From Bacteroidales bacterium UBA5072 (GTDB lineage Bacteria > Bacteroidota > Bacteroidia > Bacteroidales > UBA10428), in contig DIAS01000136.1 of assembly GCA_002415855.1 (NCBI GenBank), positions 59,107 to 123,106 of the forward strand: a DNA stretch of 64,000 nt. Reading direction: 5' to 3'. The notes below the pieces were generated by a model. It was given only the letters and a program-made list of their open reading frames with translations. It was not told where the DNA came from and searched no databases. The translations under genes and the position numbers were made by a program. Shown here in pieces: positions 51,629 to 61,175 of this stretch (its first letter is position 1; each line of letters starts with the position of its first letter).

Positions 51629-51636
51629 CAAAGATA
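51629..51636 (-). promoter_or_regulatory. -7 box for the radical SAM/glycosyltransferase operon
   Basis: TATCTTTG on the minus strand, a full match, 17 bp before the ATG. The -33 region overlaps the direct repeat at 51643-51681. Confidence 0.45.
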
Positions 51637-51642
51637 ATTATA

Positions 51643-51681
51643 GTGATGAAGTAAATAAGGGACGAGGTGATGAAGTGAATA
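51643..51681. repeat. 15-bp direct repeat in the radSAM/cvpA divergent region
   Basis: GTGATGAAGTAAATA (51643-51657) and GTGATGAAGTGAATA (51667-51681) are 24 bp apart start to start, with one mismatch. They lie between the two divergent -7 boxes, 51629-51636 and TATATTTA at 51690-51697. A binding site is possible. Confidence 0.5.
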
Positions 51682-51719
51682 CTATTAGCTATATTTAAGC
51701 TAAAACTTACAGGGGACCT

Positions 51720-52241
51720 ATGAATTACATCGACATGTTTGTATTCGTTTTGCTGATTTATGCAATCTTTAAAGGATTTACCCGCGGGTTGATCATGCAG
51801 CTGACCTTGCTGGCAGCACTTTTATTAGGGATTTTAGGCGCTCTGAAATTATCCGGGCTTACTGCACGAGTGTTGGAAGACAGATTTGATATCAATCCGG
51901 AGTACATATACCTGGTTTCATTAGGTATTACCTTCGTGCTGGTGTTTCTCCTTGTTAACCTCCTGGGAAAATTAACAGAAAAGCTGATTGAAGCTGCAGA
52001 GTTGTCTTTGTTAAACCGCTTGCTGGGAATTCTGTTCAGTGTTTGCAAGACAGTACTTATTGTGGGTGTGATTCTGGCTTATGCTGAAAGGATTGACCAG
52101 CGTTTTCGATTTTTGCCCAAAGGAACAAAAGAACAATCCATTTTCTTCACACCTTTTACAGGTATTGTACGTACTCTCTTCCCTTCACTGGGAGCACCTG
52201 GTCCTGCAGAGGATGATTCCAGGAGGGAACTGGCAGGATGA
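51720..52241 (+). CDS. CvpA family membrane protein
   Basis: 173 residues. Four membrane helices, with the family start NYIDMFVFVLLIYAIFKGFT and RGLIMQLTLLAALLLGILGA. The last 40 residues are polar. CvpA proteins are linked to colicin V production, biofilm and envelope stress in Enterobacteria, but the molecular role is unknown. Single gene, 59 bp before tyrS. Confidence 0.85.
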   Translation: MNYIDMFVFVLLIYAIFKGFTRGLIMQLTLLAALLLGILGALKLSGLTARVLEDRFDINPEYIYLVSLGITFVLVFLLVNLLGKLTEKLIEAAELSLLNRLLGILFSVCKTVLIVGVILAYAERIDQRFRFLPKGTKEQSIFFTPFTGIVRTLFPSLGAPGPAEDDSRRELAG

Positions 52242-52273
52242 TCACCATATCTGCGTAAATTCAAGCTAAATAC

Positions 52274-52281
52274 TATCTTTG
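52274..52281 (+). promoter_or_regulatory. -7 box for tyrS
   Basis: TATCTTTG, a full match to TAnnTTTG, 19 bp before the ATG. No TTTG upstream at the usual distance. Confidence 0.45.
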
Positions 52282-52300
52282 CGAAAATTATCAATTTCAT

Positions 52301-53578
52301 ATGACATTTATTAAGGAACTCCTTTGGAGAGGCATGATTCACGATATGATGCCGGGCACGGAAGAGCAATTGGATAAAGAAATGACCGCTGGTTATATTG
52401 GCTTTGATCCGACAGCCGATTCGCTGCATATCGGGAATTTATTGCCCATTATGTTGCTGGTGCATTTTCAAAGAGCAGGACACAAACCAATAGCCCTTGT
52501 CGGGGGAGCAACAGGTATGATCGGAGATCCCTCGTTCAAGGCTGAGGAAAGAAAATTCCTTGATGAAAAAACCCTACGTCATAATTTGGCTTGTCAAAAG
52601 AAGCAGCTTGAAAAGTTCCTCGATTTCAATTGCGGAGCGAACTCAGCAGAAATTGTGAACAATTATGACTGGTTCAAGGATTTTTCATTTTTAAGTTTTC
52701 TGCGTGATGTCGGGAAGCATATCACGGTAAATTACATGACTTCTAAGGATTCTGTCAAAAAACGTCTTGAAACCGGGATTTCCTTCACGGAATTCAGCTA
52801 CCAGCTTATCCAGGGATTTGATTTCTATTATTTATACCAGCATAAAAACTGCAGACTGCAAATGGGGGGCTCTGATCAGTGGGGGAATATTGTCACCGGC
52901 ACAGAACTCATACGACGAAAGGACGGGGGGGAAGCATTTGCTCTTACCTGTCCGCTTGTTACAAAAGCCGATGGCGGCAAATTCGGGAAATCTGAAAAGG
53001 GGAATGTCTGGCTCGACGCTACAAAAACAACTCCTTATGCATTTTATCAGTTTTGGTTCAATGTTTCAGATGAGGATGCCGAGAAGTATATCCGGTTGTT
53101 TACACTCTTACCGAGAGAAGAAATTGAAAGCATAACCCTTGAACACAAGCAATCTCCTCACCTGCGGTTACTTCAAAAGAAACTCGCAACCGAAGTGACC
53201 CTGATGGTGCACTCGCAGGATGGACTTGATTCTGCCATTGAAGCTTCTGAAATTCTTTTCGGAAAGGGGACCAGAGAAACACTTAAAAAGCTGGATGAAA
53301 ATACGTTTCTTACTATTTTCGACGGTGTTCCCATGGTTAACATAGACAAAGACTTACTGAAAGCCGGTATTAACATTCTTGATTTGCTGGGAGAAAAGAC
53401 AGCAGTATTTCCTTCAAAGGGAGAAGTAAGACGCATGATCAAAGGAGGAGGATTAAGTGTAAACAAGGTCAAGATTGAGGATGAAACCTTGGTAATTGGG
53501 ACCACAGACCTTTTAAATGACAGTTACCTGTTGGTTCAGAAAGGGAAAAAGAACTATTACCTGATTACATGTAAATAA
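52301..53578 (+). CDS. tyrS: Tyrosyl-tRNA synthetase
   Basis: 425 residues. Class I core with DPTADSLHIGNLLPIMLL (HIGH-type), VGGATGMIGDPS, YQLIQGFDFYYLYQHKNC with the tyrosine-binding Gln/Asp residues, GGSDQWGNIVTGTELIRR and the KMSKS-type loop GGKFGKSEKGN. A C-terminal S4 domain (GEVRRMIKGGGLSVNKVKIE) binds the tRNA. Full length for TyrRS type 1. Followed by the Wzz-like gene after 9 bp. Confidence 0.96.
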   Translation: MTFIKELLWRGMIHDMMPGTEEQLDKEMTAGYIGFDPTADSLHIGNLLPIMLLVHFQRAGHKPIALVGGATGMIGDPSFKAEERKFLDEKTLRHNLACQKKQLEKFLDFNCGANSAEIVNNYDWFKDFSFLSFLRDVGKHITVNYMTSKDSVKKRLETGISFTEFSYQLIQGFDFYYLYQHKNCRLQMGGSDQWGNIVTGTELIRRKDGGEAFALTCPLVTKADGGKFGKSEKGNVWLDATKTTPYAFYQFWFNVSDEDAEKYIRLFTLLPREEIESITLEHKQSPHLRLLQKKLATEVTLMVHSQDGLDSAIEASEILFGKGTRETLKKLDENTFLTIFDGVPMVNIDKDLLKAGINILDLLGEKTAVFPSKGEVRRMIKGGGLSVNKVKIEDETLVIGTTDLLNDSYLLVQKGKKNYYLITCK

Positions 53579-53587
53579 ATCTATACT

Positions 53588-54607
53588 ATGGAAAAGAAGG
53601 ACCCCAATCCGGAATTTGTCAACAATGCGTTTGACCTGATCAGGTTTGTCTGGAAGAACAAATGGATATTGGTAATCCTTTCCCTGGTTGCCTTTATCGC
53701 CTCTGTGGCAGTATCCTTATCCATTACGCCACGGTTCAGATCGGGTGTGGTGCTTTTCCCGGCCGCATCGGTTTCACTTTCCAAGAGCCTTGTTGAAACT
53801 TCCTCCATTTCAACGGACAATCGTGACATTCTATCCTTTGGTGAAGATGAAGAAGCTGAAAGAATGCTTCAGATTCTTCATTCGAATCAAATCAAGGATC
53901 ATGTTATTAAAAAGTTCAATCTGATGGAACATTATAAAATAGATCCGGCATCCTCGTTCCCTTATACAAGGCTGGATAAGAAATACAAGGGGAACATTAA
54001 ATTCAGAAGAACCGAGTTTATGTCCATTGAAATTGAGGTTCTGGATACCGATCCTCAGATGGCTGCAGATATCGCAAATGAAATAGCCGGTTATATCGAT
54101 TCGACCATTCATAGTATTCAGCATGAGCGGGCTTTGGAGGCTTTCAATATCGTTGAAAGGGAATATGAGAGCACACAGCATGAAATCAATCTCCTCAGCG
54201 ATTCTCTCAAAAAAATCCGGCAATTGGGCGTCATTGATTATGAATCCCAGGCGGCTTCTTTAAATACAGCTTATGCAAATGCGCTTGTGCAGGGTAACAC
54301 CATGGCAGCCAATGCAGTACTTAGCCGGATGAATATGTTGTCACGTTTCGGCGGAATTTATGTAGAGCTTTCAAAGAAACTTGAATCCGAAATCGAAAGA
54401 TCGGGACAGCTAAAAGCCAAATATATTTCGAGCAAAGTCAACCTTGAGCAAACCATCCCGCAGATCTTCATTGTGGACAAAGCCGTCAAGGCCGAGCGTA
54501 AAGCTGTTCCCAAACGCTCGGTAATCGTCATCATTACTACATTATCCACTTTTATGCTTTCCCTATTGGTATTGCTTATCATTGACCTGATTAAAGCAGA
54601 AAGCTGA
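53588..54607 (+). CDS. Wzz-type polysaccharide chain-length determinant
   Basis: 339 residues. Membrane helices at about 29-49 (WILVILSLVAFIASVAVSLS) and 312-332 (VIVIITTLSTFMLSLLVLLI) flank a periplasmic part with Wzz features (ATPRFRSGVVLFPAA-like opening, coiled helices 190-260). Unlike the kinase at 22.2 kb it has no cytoplasmic domain, so it is a PCP-1 or PCP-3-like regulator. It is followed by an O-antigen ligase gene after 2 bp, which suggests control of surface glycan length or transfer. Confidence 0.85.
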   Translation: MEKKDPNPEFVNNAFDLIRFVWKNKWILVILSLVAFIASVAVSLSITPRFRSGVVLFPAASVSLSKSLVETSSISTDNRDILSFGEDEEAERMLQILHSNQIKDHVIKKFNLMEHYKIDPASSFPYTRLDKKYKGNIKFRRTEFMSIEIEVLDTDPQMAADIANEIAGYIDSTIHSIQHERALEAFNIVEREYESTQHEINLLSDSLKKIRQLGVIDYESQAASLNTAYANALVQGNTMAANAVLSRMNMLSRFGGIYVELSKKLESEIERSGQLKAKYISSKVNLEQTIPQIFIVDKAVKAERKAVPKRSVIVIITTLSTFMLSLLVLLIIDLIKAES

Positions 54608-54609
54608 AT

Positions 54610-56058
54610 ATGCACCAGTTGTTAATTTTGAGGAAGCAGAGCCCTGTAATATTATTTGTATTGCTGTACATAGCAGCTGACTTAGTTTTTACCAGCAAGG
54701 AGATCTATATACTAAACCTGATACCATTTGTACTTTTGTTGGTATATCTGGCACTGGCCCGGATAGATCTGGTCTATTTCCTGATTGTTCTATTGACACC
54801 TTTGTCGGTGCAGTTTATTGAGTTTCTTCCCTCTTCGCCCCTCGATTTTGCCATACCTACCGAACCGATACTTTTTGGTGTCCTGATATTGCTGATATAT
54901 CGTTCTGTTCAGCACGGGCTGTCTTTTCACCAGGTATTAAGGCACCCCGTGAGCTATGCCATTATATTCAACCTCATCTGGATACTGGTTACCTCTTTAA
55001 CCAGTACGATGCCTCTTGTTTCCTTTAAGTTTCTGCTTGCAAGATTCTGGTTTGTAGCCATATACTTTTGGCTGGCCATTATGGTATTCAAAAGAAATCC
55101 ACGCTATATTTTTTGGTTTATCTGGTGCTATGCCATTCCCATGGTGCTGGTCATATTCTATACAATTTACAGGCATCTGGGATTTGGTCTTTCCGATAAG
55201 GAAGCAGCCCATTTTGTGATGAATCCTTTTTTTCGTGATCATACTTCCTATGGCGCTATTCTGGCGATGCTATTCTTTTCACTGGGGGGTGTGGTGTTTA
55301 TCAAGAAACGGGGACTTTTGCAGCAGGGAATACTTCTAGGCACCTGGTTATTGATCTCGGCAGCACTGATACTGTCGTATACCCGGGCTGCCTGGATCAG
55401 CGTTCTTGTCGCACTGGCGGTTCTCGGTTTTACCTTGTTCAGGATCAGGTTCAGGTACATTCTGATTGCTGGTATCCTGGCTGCCTTGTACCTGACCAGT
55501 CAACGGACTGTTATAGTGCAGAAAATGGAACGGAACCGTCAGGTGTCTTCTGCCACGTTCAGTGAGCATGTGCAATCCATTTCGAACATCACCACCGACG
55601 AATCCAATCTTGAACGGATCAACCGCTGGAATTCCGCTTTAAGAATGTTCAGGGAGCGACCTGTCTTTGGCTGGGGTCCCGGAACTTATATGTTCAAGTA
55701 TGCACCCTTTCAGGTTTCAGCGGAAAAGACCGGGATCAGTACGGACTTTGGTAACCTTGGGAATGCACATAGTGAATACATCGGTCCATTGGCAGAAAGC
55801 GGATTCCTGGGTTCCCTCTCGTTTCTTCTGATAGGAATCCTAACCCTGATGACAGGTTTCAGGGTTTACGGCAAAGTGAAGGACAAAAGTCTGAAATGGA
55901 TGGTCCTTGGCTTGATCCTCGGATATATTACATACCTTGTTCATGGAATGCTCAACAATTTTCTGGATACCGATAAAGCTTCCGCACTTTTCTGGGGGTT
56001 TACCGCTGCATTTGTTTCACTGGATATATCCTTAAAAGAACTCGATCCCCAGAATTGA
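54610..56058 (+). CDS. O-antigen ligase/polymerase family membrane protein
   Basis: 482 residues with about 11-12 helices. The Wzy_C domain shows the large periplasmic loop (about 290-395) with FGWGPGTYMFKYA and NLGNAHSEYIGPLAESGFLG; the latter carries the histidine that is typical of WaaL-type ligases. It would join or polymerise undecaprenyl-linked glycan. It forms an operon with the Wzz-type gene. The final 27 bp overlap the convergent phosphatase gene. Confidence 0.87.
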   Translation: MHQLLILRKQSPVILFVLLYIAADLVFTSKEIYILNLIPFVLLLVYLALARIDLVYFLIVLLTPLSVQFIEFLPSSPLDFAIPTEPILFGVLILLIYRSVQHGLSFHQVLRHPVSYAIIFNLIWILVTSLTSTMPLVSFKFLLARFWFVAIYFWLAIMVFKRNPRYIFWFIWCYAIPMVLVIFYTIYRHLGFGLSDKEAAHFVMNPFFRDHTSYGAILAMLFFSLGGVVFIKKRGLLQQGILLGTWLLISAALILSYTRAAWISVLVALAVLGFTLFRIRFRYILIAGILAALYLTSQRTVIVQKMERNRQVSSATFSEHVQSISNITTDESNLERINRWNSALRMFRERPVFGWGPGTYMFKYAPFQVSAEKTGISTDFGNLGNAHSEYIGPLAESGFLGSLSFLLIGILTLMTGFRVYGKVKDKSLKWMVLGLILGYITYLVHGMLNNFLDTDKASALFWGFTAAFVSLDISLKELDPQN

Positions 56059-57270
56059 AATATCATCAAAAATGGCCGGACTTCCTTCAAAGATTCCCTG
56101 CTTTTTGATGATTGCCTGTATATTGTCTTCAATACTGTAATTATTCATGATGCAATCTTCCAGTTCTTTCGTTCCGAATGATACTGTTTTGCCGTCAATT
56201 AATTCCACGAGTCCATCCGTGTAGCATATGATTTTTGCTGGTTCCTCAATGGTTACCGAGCCTTTGCGGATCAATGGTATTTCATCGATCATGCCGATGC
56301 CGACACAGCCTTTGCCAAGCATGGCAAGCTCTTTTCTGAATTTCTGATACATCATGGGCTGGTTATGACCGGCATTGATGTATTGGAGTTCACGGGTTTT
56401 GTAATTAAATTTTCCGATAAAGAGGGTAATGAATTTTTCGCCGTTGGCTGCGAACATTACTCTTTCATTAAGCTTTTCAATAAGGGCATCCAGAGAAATA
56501 TCGTGTGTAAACAAGGCCCTGAGGTTGGCTTGAAAATTCGACATCAGCAATGCAGCCGACATGCCTTTCCCCGAAACATCAGCAATGCAGAAGCCAAATT
56601 CGTTTTTGGAGAGTTGTATGTAATCGTAATAATCTCCGCCAACATCAAAATGTGGCAAATAAAAGGCAGTCATATAAATTTTATCGTTTCTGGGCAGAAT
56701 TGAAGTGCTCGGTATCAGCATATTCTGCATCTTGGAGGCCAGTTCCAGCTCTTTCTTAATGGCTTCCTGACGGAGGCTTTCTTTAAAGAACCTCATGTTT
56801 TCGATAGCCACCACAATGATATTGGTAAGTGTCTGAATAAAATTCAGATGTTTGATAATGGGGCTAACTCCTTCTCCCTCCTCGATATCGCCGATGATAA
56901 CATAGGCAATGGGTTTACCCTTATTGATAACCGGAATAACAATGTCAAAGGCATTCAGTGTTTTATTGGGAGAGGAGGTGATGAAGGAAATATCCTGTAT
57001 GGGGATCAGATCGTTTTCTACGTTAATACAGGCGTAGGATTCCCCTACGTCACCTGACCTGAGGAGGCATTTCCAGGTATCGTCCAGTTTAAAGATCAGG
57101 ACCTTCCCGATATTCAGGTCCCTGGTAAGCAATTGTTCATAAATTTCAAGCAGTTCCTCACGGGTAAGGTTTTCATTGATAGCCTGGGTGATATTCAACA
57201 GTGACTGTAACTTGAAGGTAGTAAGTTGCAGTCTGTTGATTGAAGCTTTATCGGATTTATCTTCTTTCAC
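56032..57270 (-). CDS. GAF domain and SpoIIE-type PP2C phosphatase
   Basis: 412 residues. A GAF-like domain (about 25-170) leads through a helical linker to a SpoIIE phosphatase domain with metal-binding motif VGGDYYDYIQLSKNEF and GFCIADVSGKGMSAALLMSN, and CYTDGLVELIDGKTVSFG near the end. Such proteins dephosphorylate anti-sigma antagonists or other small phospho-proteins. No anti-sigma partner is adjacent. The SiaC-like phosphoprotein at 28.2 kb is a possible substrate (inference). The start is GTG at 57270; no in-frame ATG is close upstream. Confidence 0.88.
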   Translation of the reverse strand: MKEDKSDKASINRLQLTTFKLQSLLNITQAINENLTREELLEIYEQLLTRDLNIGKVLIFKLDDTWKCLLRSGDVGESYACINVENDLIPIQDISFITSSPNKTLNAFDIVIPVINKGKPIAYVIIGDIEEGEGVSPIIKHLNFIQTLTNIIVVAIENMRFFKESLRQEAIKKELELASKMQNMLIPSTSILPRNDKIYMTAFYLPHFDVGGDYYDYIQLSKNEFGFCIADVSGKGMSAALLMSNFQANLRALFTHDISLDALIEKLNERVMFAANGEKFITLFIGKFNYKTRELQYINAGHNQPMMYQKFRKELAMLGKGCVGIGMIDEIPLIRKGSVTIEEPAKIICYTDGLVELIDGKTVSFGTKELEDCIMNNYSIEDNIQAIIKKQGIFEGSPAIFDDISILGIEFF

Positions 57271-57377
57271 AGGAAATGATAAAAGAATATGTATTTTGCC
57301 GTAAGATACAAAAAAAAAGCTTCTGATGCGAGCCTTACTACTTACATTCCGGCAAAGGCATTCTTCAAACCCTAATC

Positions 57378-58190
57378 TTAATCTTTCTTGAATTTAAGGG
57401 GATACTTCAGATTTGAGTATTTTTCCAGTTCCATTTTGAGAGAACCAACAACCAGGTCAAATTTTACTTTGATAGGTATAATGTTTTTGTCGGCCGACAG
57501 CCAGATGGTCATATCGTCCTCTGATTCAAACATACGTCCGGGTTCTACAACCGGGTCATAGCGATAGCATTTGATCTTTCCGAATTTGGTCCTGACTTCC
57601 TCAATTCCTTTGTACCGGATCTCAAAAGGGAACAGTTCATCATCAAAATAAGTTACTGTTTTCATTACATCTCCGGGCTTCACCAGGCTCATGTCGAGAA
57701 TGCGAACATAATATAGCAGCGAAATCATATCAAGGATATCCGCAGGTACCTGCAGGGTTGTATCTAGTCGCAGGCTGTATGCAGTCCCCGCGTCACGGTC
57801 AAAATATGCTTCCTCGTGTTTTTTATAGGATCCTTCCTGTACATCCCTTACCAGTTTATAGGGCATGCCAGTTTCCGTATCGAAATAACTTTCGAAGATA
57901 TCTTTTACACTGTAAAGTTTTTCAGCAAGTCCTACGGTTTTACCTTCACCGCGCGAATGGTAAACAATTTTGTCATTATAATACACCTGCCGAAGCGTCA
58001 ATGTTGCCGTTCCACCAATGATTGGACCAAATTTCACGGTGTAACTCAGCTTTTCTCCCGGCAGATAAGGTTTTTCCTTTGACTGGACGGGTTTAAACTG
58101 GCCATATCCTGTCGCACAAAAAAACAGCAACAATAAAACATACAGGGGCTTTATCATTTTGTGCAGTTGTATGGTAAAAGCTGATCGCAT
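57378..58190 (-). CDS. DUF3108 periplasmic protein
   Basis: 270 residues. A signal peptide (LYVLLLLFFCATGYGQ) is followed by beta-rich sequence with YLPGEKLSYTVKFGPIIGG, KTVGLAEKLYSVKDIFESYF and IWLSADKNIIPIKVKFD, all DUF3108. The family is thought to be periplasmic or surface; the role is unknown. A TACGTTTA box (58195-58202) ends just before the first ATG, so translation may start at the ATG at 58157 (12th codon), which also gives a shorter, cleaner signal peptide. Confidence 0.8.
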   Translation of the reverse strand: MRSAFTIQLHKMIKPLYVLLLLFFCATGYGQFKPVQSKEKPYLPGEKLSYTVKFGPIIGGTATLTLRQVYYNDKIVYHSRGEGKTVGLAEKLYSVKDIFESYFDTETGMPYKLVRDVQEGSYKKHEEAYFDRDAGTAYSLRLDTTLQVPADILDMISLLYYVRILDMSLVKPGDVMKTVTYFDDELFPFEIRYKGIEEVRTKFGKIKCYRYDPVVEPGRMFESEDDMTIWLSADKNIIPIKVKFDLVVGSLKMELEKYSNLKYPLKFKKD

Positions 58191-58218
58191 ATATTAAACG
58201 TAAAAATGCGAATTTATT

Positions 58219-58935
58219 TCAGACGGATATACTCTTTTTGGGAATGGTGGCAATGAAATCTTTCAGATAAAAAGGTTCGAAATAAGCTATATCCTCAAAC
58301 TCCTTCCGGTTGTATTTATCCTCGGCCAATCGGCCAAGTGATGCTGCATGGGGAAATATGTCGGGTATAAAGTATGCATGCTGATGTGCAAGCGTTTCCC
58401 GGCATTTTTCCATCCCTGATCCGAAAAAAATCATAACATGGTCCCTGAGCAATTCCTGATAGGAATCCGTGTCAATAATTCTGGCTGATACGGATTCAAC
58501 TTCAATACCTTGTTTGTTAAACACGCAGGTAAACACTTCCATTCTTCTTGCGTCGATCATGGGACAAAGGAGAACATCAGGTTGATCCAGTAATTTCTGA
58601 ATCCAGGGATCCGGATGCATGATCACCTGTTGATAAAGAATAAGCAGGGTGCTGACAGAGATTAAGGGAATATCTGCCCCGTAGCACAATCCTTTGGCAG
58701 TAGACACTCCGATCCGCAAACCGGTATAAGACCCGGGCCCTTTACCAACAGCAATGTAATCGATTTCAGCTATTTTAGATGTGTGTTCTTCGAGAATTTC
58801 ACGGATAAAGACCGTGAGTCTGGCAGCATGAGATTTTTCTTCAAGTGTCTCGCGCTGCACAGCAACATTACCATCAATGGTCAAGGCAACCGAACATAAC
58901 GGGGTAGCAGTTTCAATATTTAAAGCAGTTGCCAT
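58219..58935 (-). CDS. tsaB: tRNA threonylcarbamoyladenosine biosynthesis protein TsaB
   Basis: 238 residues. The ASKHA-like fold begins ALNIETATPLCSVAL, with the IAVGKGPGSYTGLRIGVSTA motif at about 60-79 that marks TsaB. It is the inactive partner of TsaD in t6A synthesis and works with the TsaE found at 8.6-9.0 kb. It starts 14 bp after the HlyD-type adaptor gene. Confidence 0.92.
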   Translation of the reverse strand: MATALNIETATPLCSVALTIDGNVAVQRETLEEKSHAARLTVFIREILEEHTSKIAEIDYIAVGKGPGSYTGLRIGVSTAKGLCYGADIPLISVSTLLILYQQVIMHPDPWIQKLLDQPDVLLCPMIDARRMEVFTCVFNKQGIEVESVSARIIDTDSYQELLRDHVMIFFGSGMEKCRETLAHQHAYFIPDIFPHAASLGRLAEDKYNRKEFEDIAYFEPFYLKDFIATIPKKSISV

Positions 58936-58949
58936 AGTAAGAAATCAGT

Positions 58950-60257
58950 TTATTCTTTGAGCTGACTTTTGGCGACCTTCTTCACCGAAGAGCCATTCTT
59001 AAGTTTTTTTGTTATTACGTTATAAGGAGCAGTGATAACTTCCGCAGCTTCCTCCAGGCCTGATTTAATTTCAATAAAGTCGTTATCCTGAATACCGGTA
59101 TTGACAATTGTAGTTTTAGCCTTTCCCTTGTCAAATACAAAAACAACTTCTTTCGCCTCATCTCCAATGGATCCGCCTGTAATCGAATCTGCTTTAATCA
59201 CTGAATCTGCCATCATTGTAACAGATTGAAGGGGGACGCAAAGGACATTGGCTCTTGAATCAGTCATGATATCCACAGAAGCTGACATGCCAGGTCGAAA
59301 AGGTTGCGGCTTATCTTCAGTGATCAGATCACTGTAGGATTCTTTGAGTAAAAGTATTTTCACTTCAAAATTGGTCACCTGGTCAGTTGTAAGGCCGGTT
59401 GTTGTAGCTGAATTGGCAATTTCCGTTACGATACCTTTAAATTTTCTGTCGGGAAATGCGTCGACTTCAATGTTGGCGGAATCGTTAAGCTTTACACGAA
59501 CGATATCGTTTTCGTTAACTTCAGTCAGAACTTCCATGCGCTCAAGATTGGCTACGCGCAACATTTCAGTTCCGGGCATCATGTTGGTACCGACAACCCG
59601 TTCACCTTTTTCAACGTTCAGAAGGGTTATATAACCGTCAATGGGAGCGTAAACCGAGGTTTTTATCAGGCTTTCATTGGCCTCCTTAAGTGTTGCTTCA
59701 GCGCTGTTAACGGAGAATTCAGCTGAGGCAACGTTCTGTTCGGAGGCGGTCACTTCAGCCTCGGCAACTGCATAGGAGGATTGTGCCGATTCCCATTCCG
59801 ATTCTGAAATGGTTCTTTCATCCCATAGTTTTCTGCTTCGGTTGTAAGAAAGCCTGGCCTGTTCGAACCGGGCCTTAACCTGTACCAGCATGGCCTTGGC
59901 ATTTGCCAGATTGGCACGTGCAGCATTAAGCGCCGCCTGAGATCTGTCACGGCCCGAAATATAGTTATCAGGCTTAATCTTCAGCAGAAATTGACCCCTT
60001 TTTACATTATCACCATCTTTGACAACAAGTTCTACAATCTCACCGGAGACATCAGGGGCCAGCTTAACTTCTGTTTCAGGTTGAATCTTACCATTGGCAG
60101 TAATGATTTCAGTAATATCCCGCCTGGATACCTTTTCAACGGTTACTTCATATGTCACTGATTTACCGAACCAGCCTGCTTTTTTGCCGATTACCGCCAT
60201 TATAACCAATAATAGTACAGATAACGATAAGTATATCAAAAGTTTTCGGGAGTTCAT
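58950..60257 (-). CDS. HlyD/AcrA-type periplasmic adaptor of an efflux system
   Basis: 435 residues from the ATG at 60257; a TTG at 60269 is also in frame. A membrane anchor (LLIYLSLSVLLLVIMAVIG) precedes a lipoyl half-motif (GEIVELVVKDGDNVKRGQFL), a long coiled-coil hairpin (about 105-195), the second lipoyl half (YAPIDGYITLLNVEKGERVV) and a beta-barrel plus C-terminal domain. It links an inner-membrane pump (MacB or RND type) to an outer-membrane channel. No pump or TolC-like gene is next to it. Confidence 0.87.
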   Translation of the reverse strand: MNSRKLLIYLSLSVLLLVIMAVIGKKAGWFGKSVTYEVTVEKVSRRDITEIITANGKIQPETEVKLAPDVSGEIVELVVKDGDNVKRGQFLLKIKPDNYISGRDRSQAALNAARANLANAKAMLVQVKARFEQARLSYNRSRKLWDERTISESEWESAQSSYAVAEAEVTASEQNVASAEFSVNSAEATLKEANESLIKTSVYAPIDGYITLLNVEKGERVVGTNMMPGTEMLRVANLERMEVLTEVNENDIVRVKLNDSANIEVDAFPDRKFKGIVTEIANSATTTGLTTDQVTNFEVKILLLKESYSDLITEDKPQPFRPGMSASVDIMTDSRANVLCVPLQSVTMMADSVIKADSITGGSIGDEAKEVVFVFDKGKAKTTIVNTGIQDNDFIEIKSGLEEAAEVITAPYNVITKKLKNGSSVKKVAKSQLKE

Positions 60258-60338
60258 GGGTTTGTTCAAATTGGGTTAATAATTTTAACTTGTAAAATTA
60301 GAATTTGGCTCACACAATTTGTAAAAAGAACGTACTTT

Positions 60339-61088
60339 TTGCAAAAAAATACTGTGGTCAAAGAAAAGACGGTTAAAGTTATTGATTATATAGAAATCGG
60401 CAAGGTAAATTTTATCCGGAAACCTACTGTACGCAACCTGAAGATTACAATCAAACCCTTCAGGGAGGTTGAGGTTTCCGTGCCATACTTTGTGTCATTT
60501 GAAACGGCAGGCAACTTTGTAAGGGAAAAACAGCAATGGATAAAAAATAGTCAGGCCAGATTTGCACGATACAGAAATGGTCTTACGGTTTTTGAAGAAA
60601 ATACTGTTTTTCAAACAAAAGATCACACATTGATCCTGTGCCGGCATGAAAGGCCTACGATTAAAACAATTATCAAAAACGGAAGAATTAGTGTATTTTT
60701 TCCGGAACAAGCAGATGTCCGTGATCCCAGGATACAAAAAGTTATTCGCAAGGCTGTTCTGGAGGCTTGGCGAATGGAAGCAGGTAAATATCTGCCGGAA
60801 GAGATTCATCGTCTTGCATCAATACATTGCTTCACCTACAGAAAACTTACGGTCAGGAATAACAGAACACGTTGGGGCAGCTGTACCAGGAACAATCAAA
60901 TTAACCTGAATATTCACCTGATGCGTTTACCCCGGCACCTGTGCGAGTACATCATACTGCATGAATTATGCCACACCGTACACAAGCACCATCAGAAGGC
61001 ATTCTGGCTATTGCTTGATCAGGTTACTAACGGAAAGGCGAGGGTTTTGGACAAGGAATTAAATGCATTTAGCCCAGAGGTCTGGTAA
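60339..61088 (+). CDS. YgjP-type metallopeptidase (DUF45)
   Basis: 249 residues. The zinc motif HELCHTVHKHHQKAFW (HExxH plus the third ligand His) is near residue 216-231, after RNNRTRWGSCTRNNQINLN, the WGS signature of YgjP-like proteins. A beta-rich N-terminal domain precedes it. The family is predicted as intracellular metallopeptidases; substrates are unknown. The frame starts at TTG (60339) and the first alternative is GTG at 60354; neither can be excluded because the TACTTTTTG just upstream overlaps the TTG and may be promoter. Confidence 0.82.
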   Translation: MQKNTVVKEKTVKVIDYIEIGKVNFIRKPTVRNLKITIKPFREVEVSVPYFVSFETAGNFVREKQQWIKNSQARFARYRNGLTVFEENTVFQTKDHTLILCRHERPTIKTIIKNGRISVFFPEQADVRDPRIQKVIRKAVLEAWRMEAGKYLPEEIHRLASIHCFTYRKLTVRNNRTRWGSCTRNNQINLNIHLMRLPRHLCEYIILHELCHTVHKHHQKAFWLLLDQVTNGKARVLDKELNAFSPEVW

Positions 61089-61175
61089 GGCAAATGCAAC
61101 CTTTGATGAAAATTTTAAAGGAGAAAACCCGTTATTCACTGCAGGCATTTTGTAAATTTACTAAAATGAAATGCC

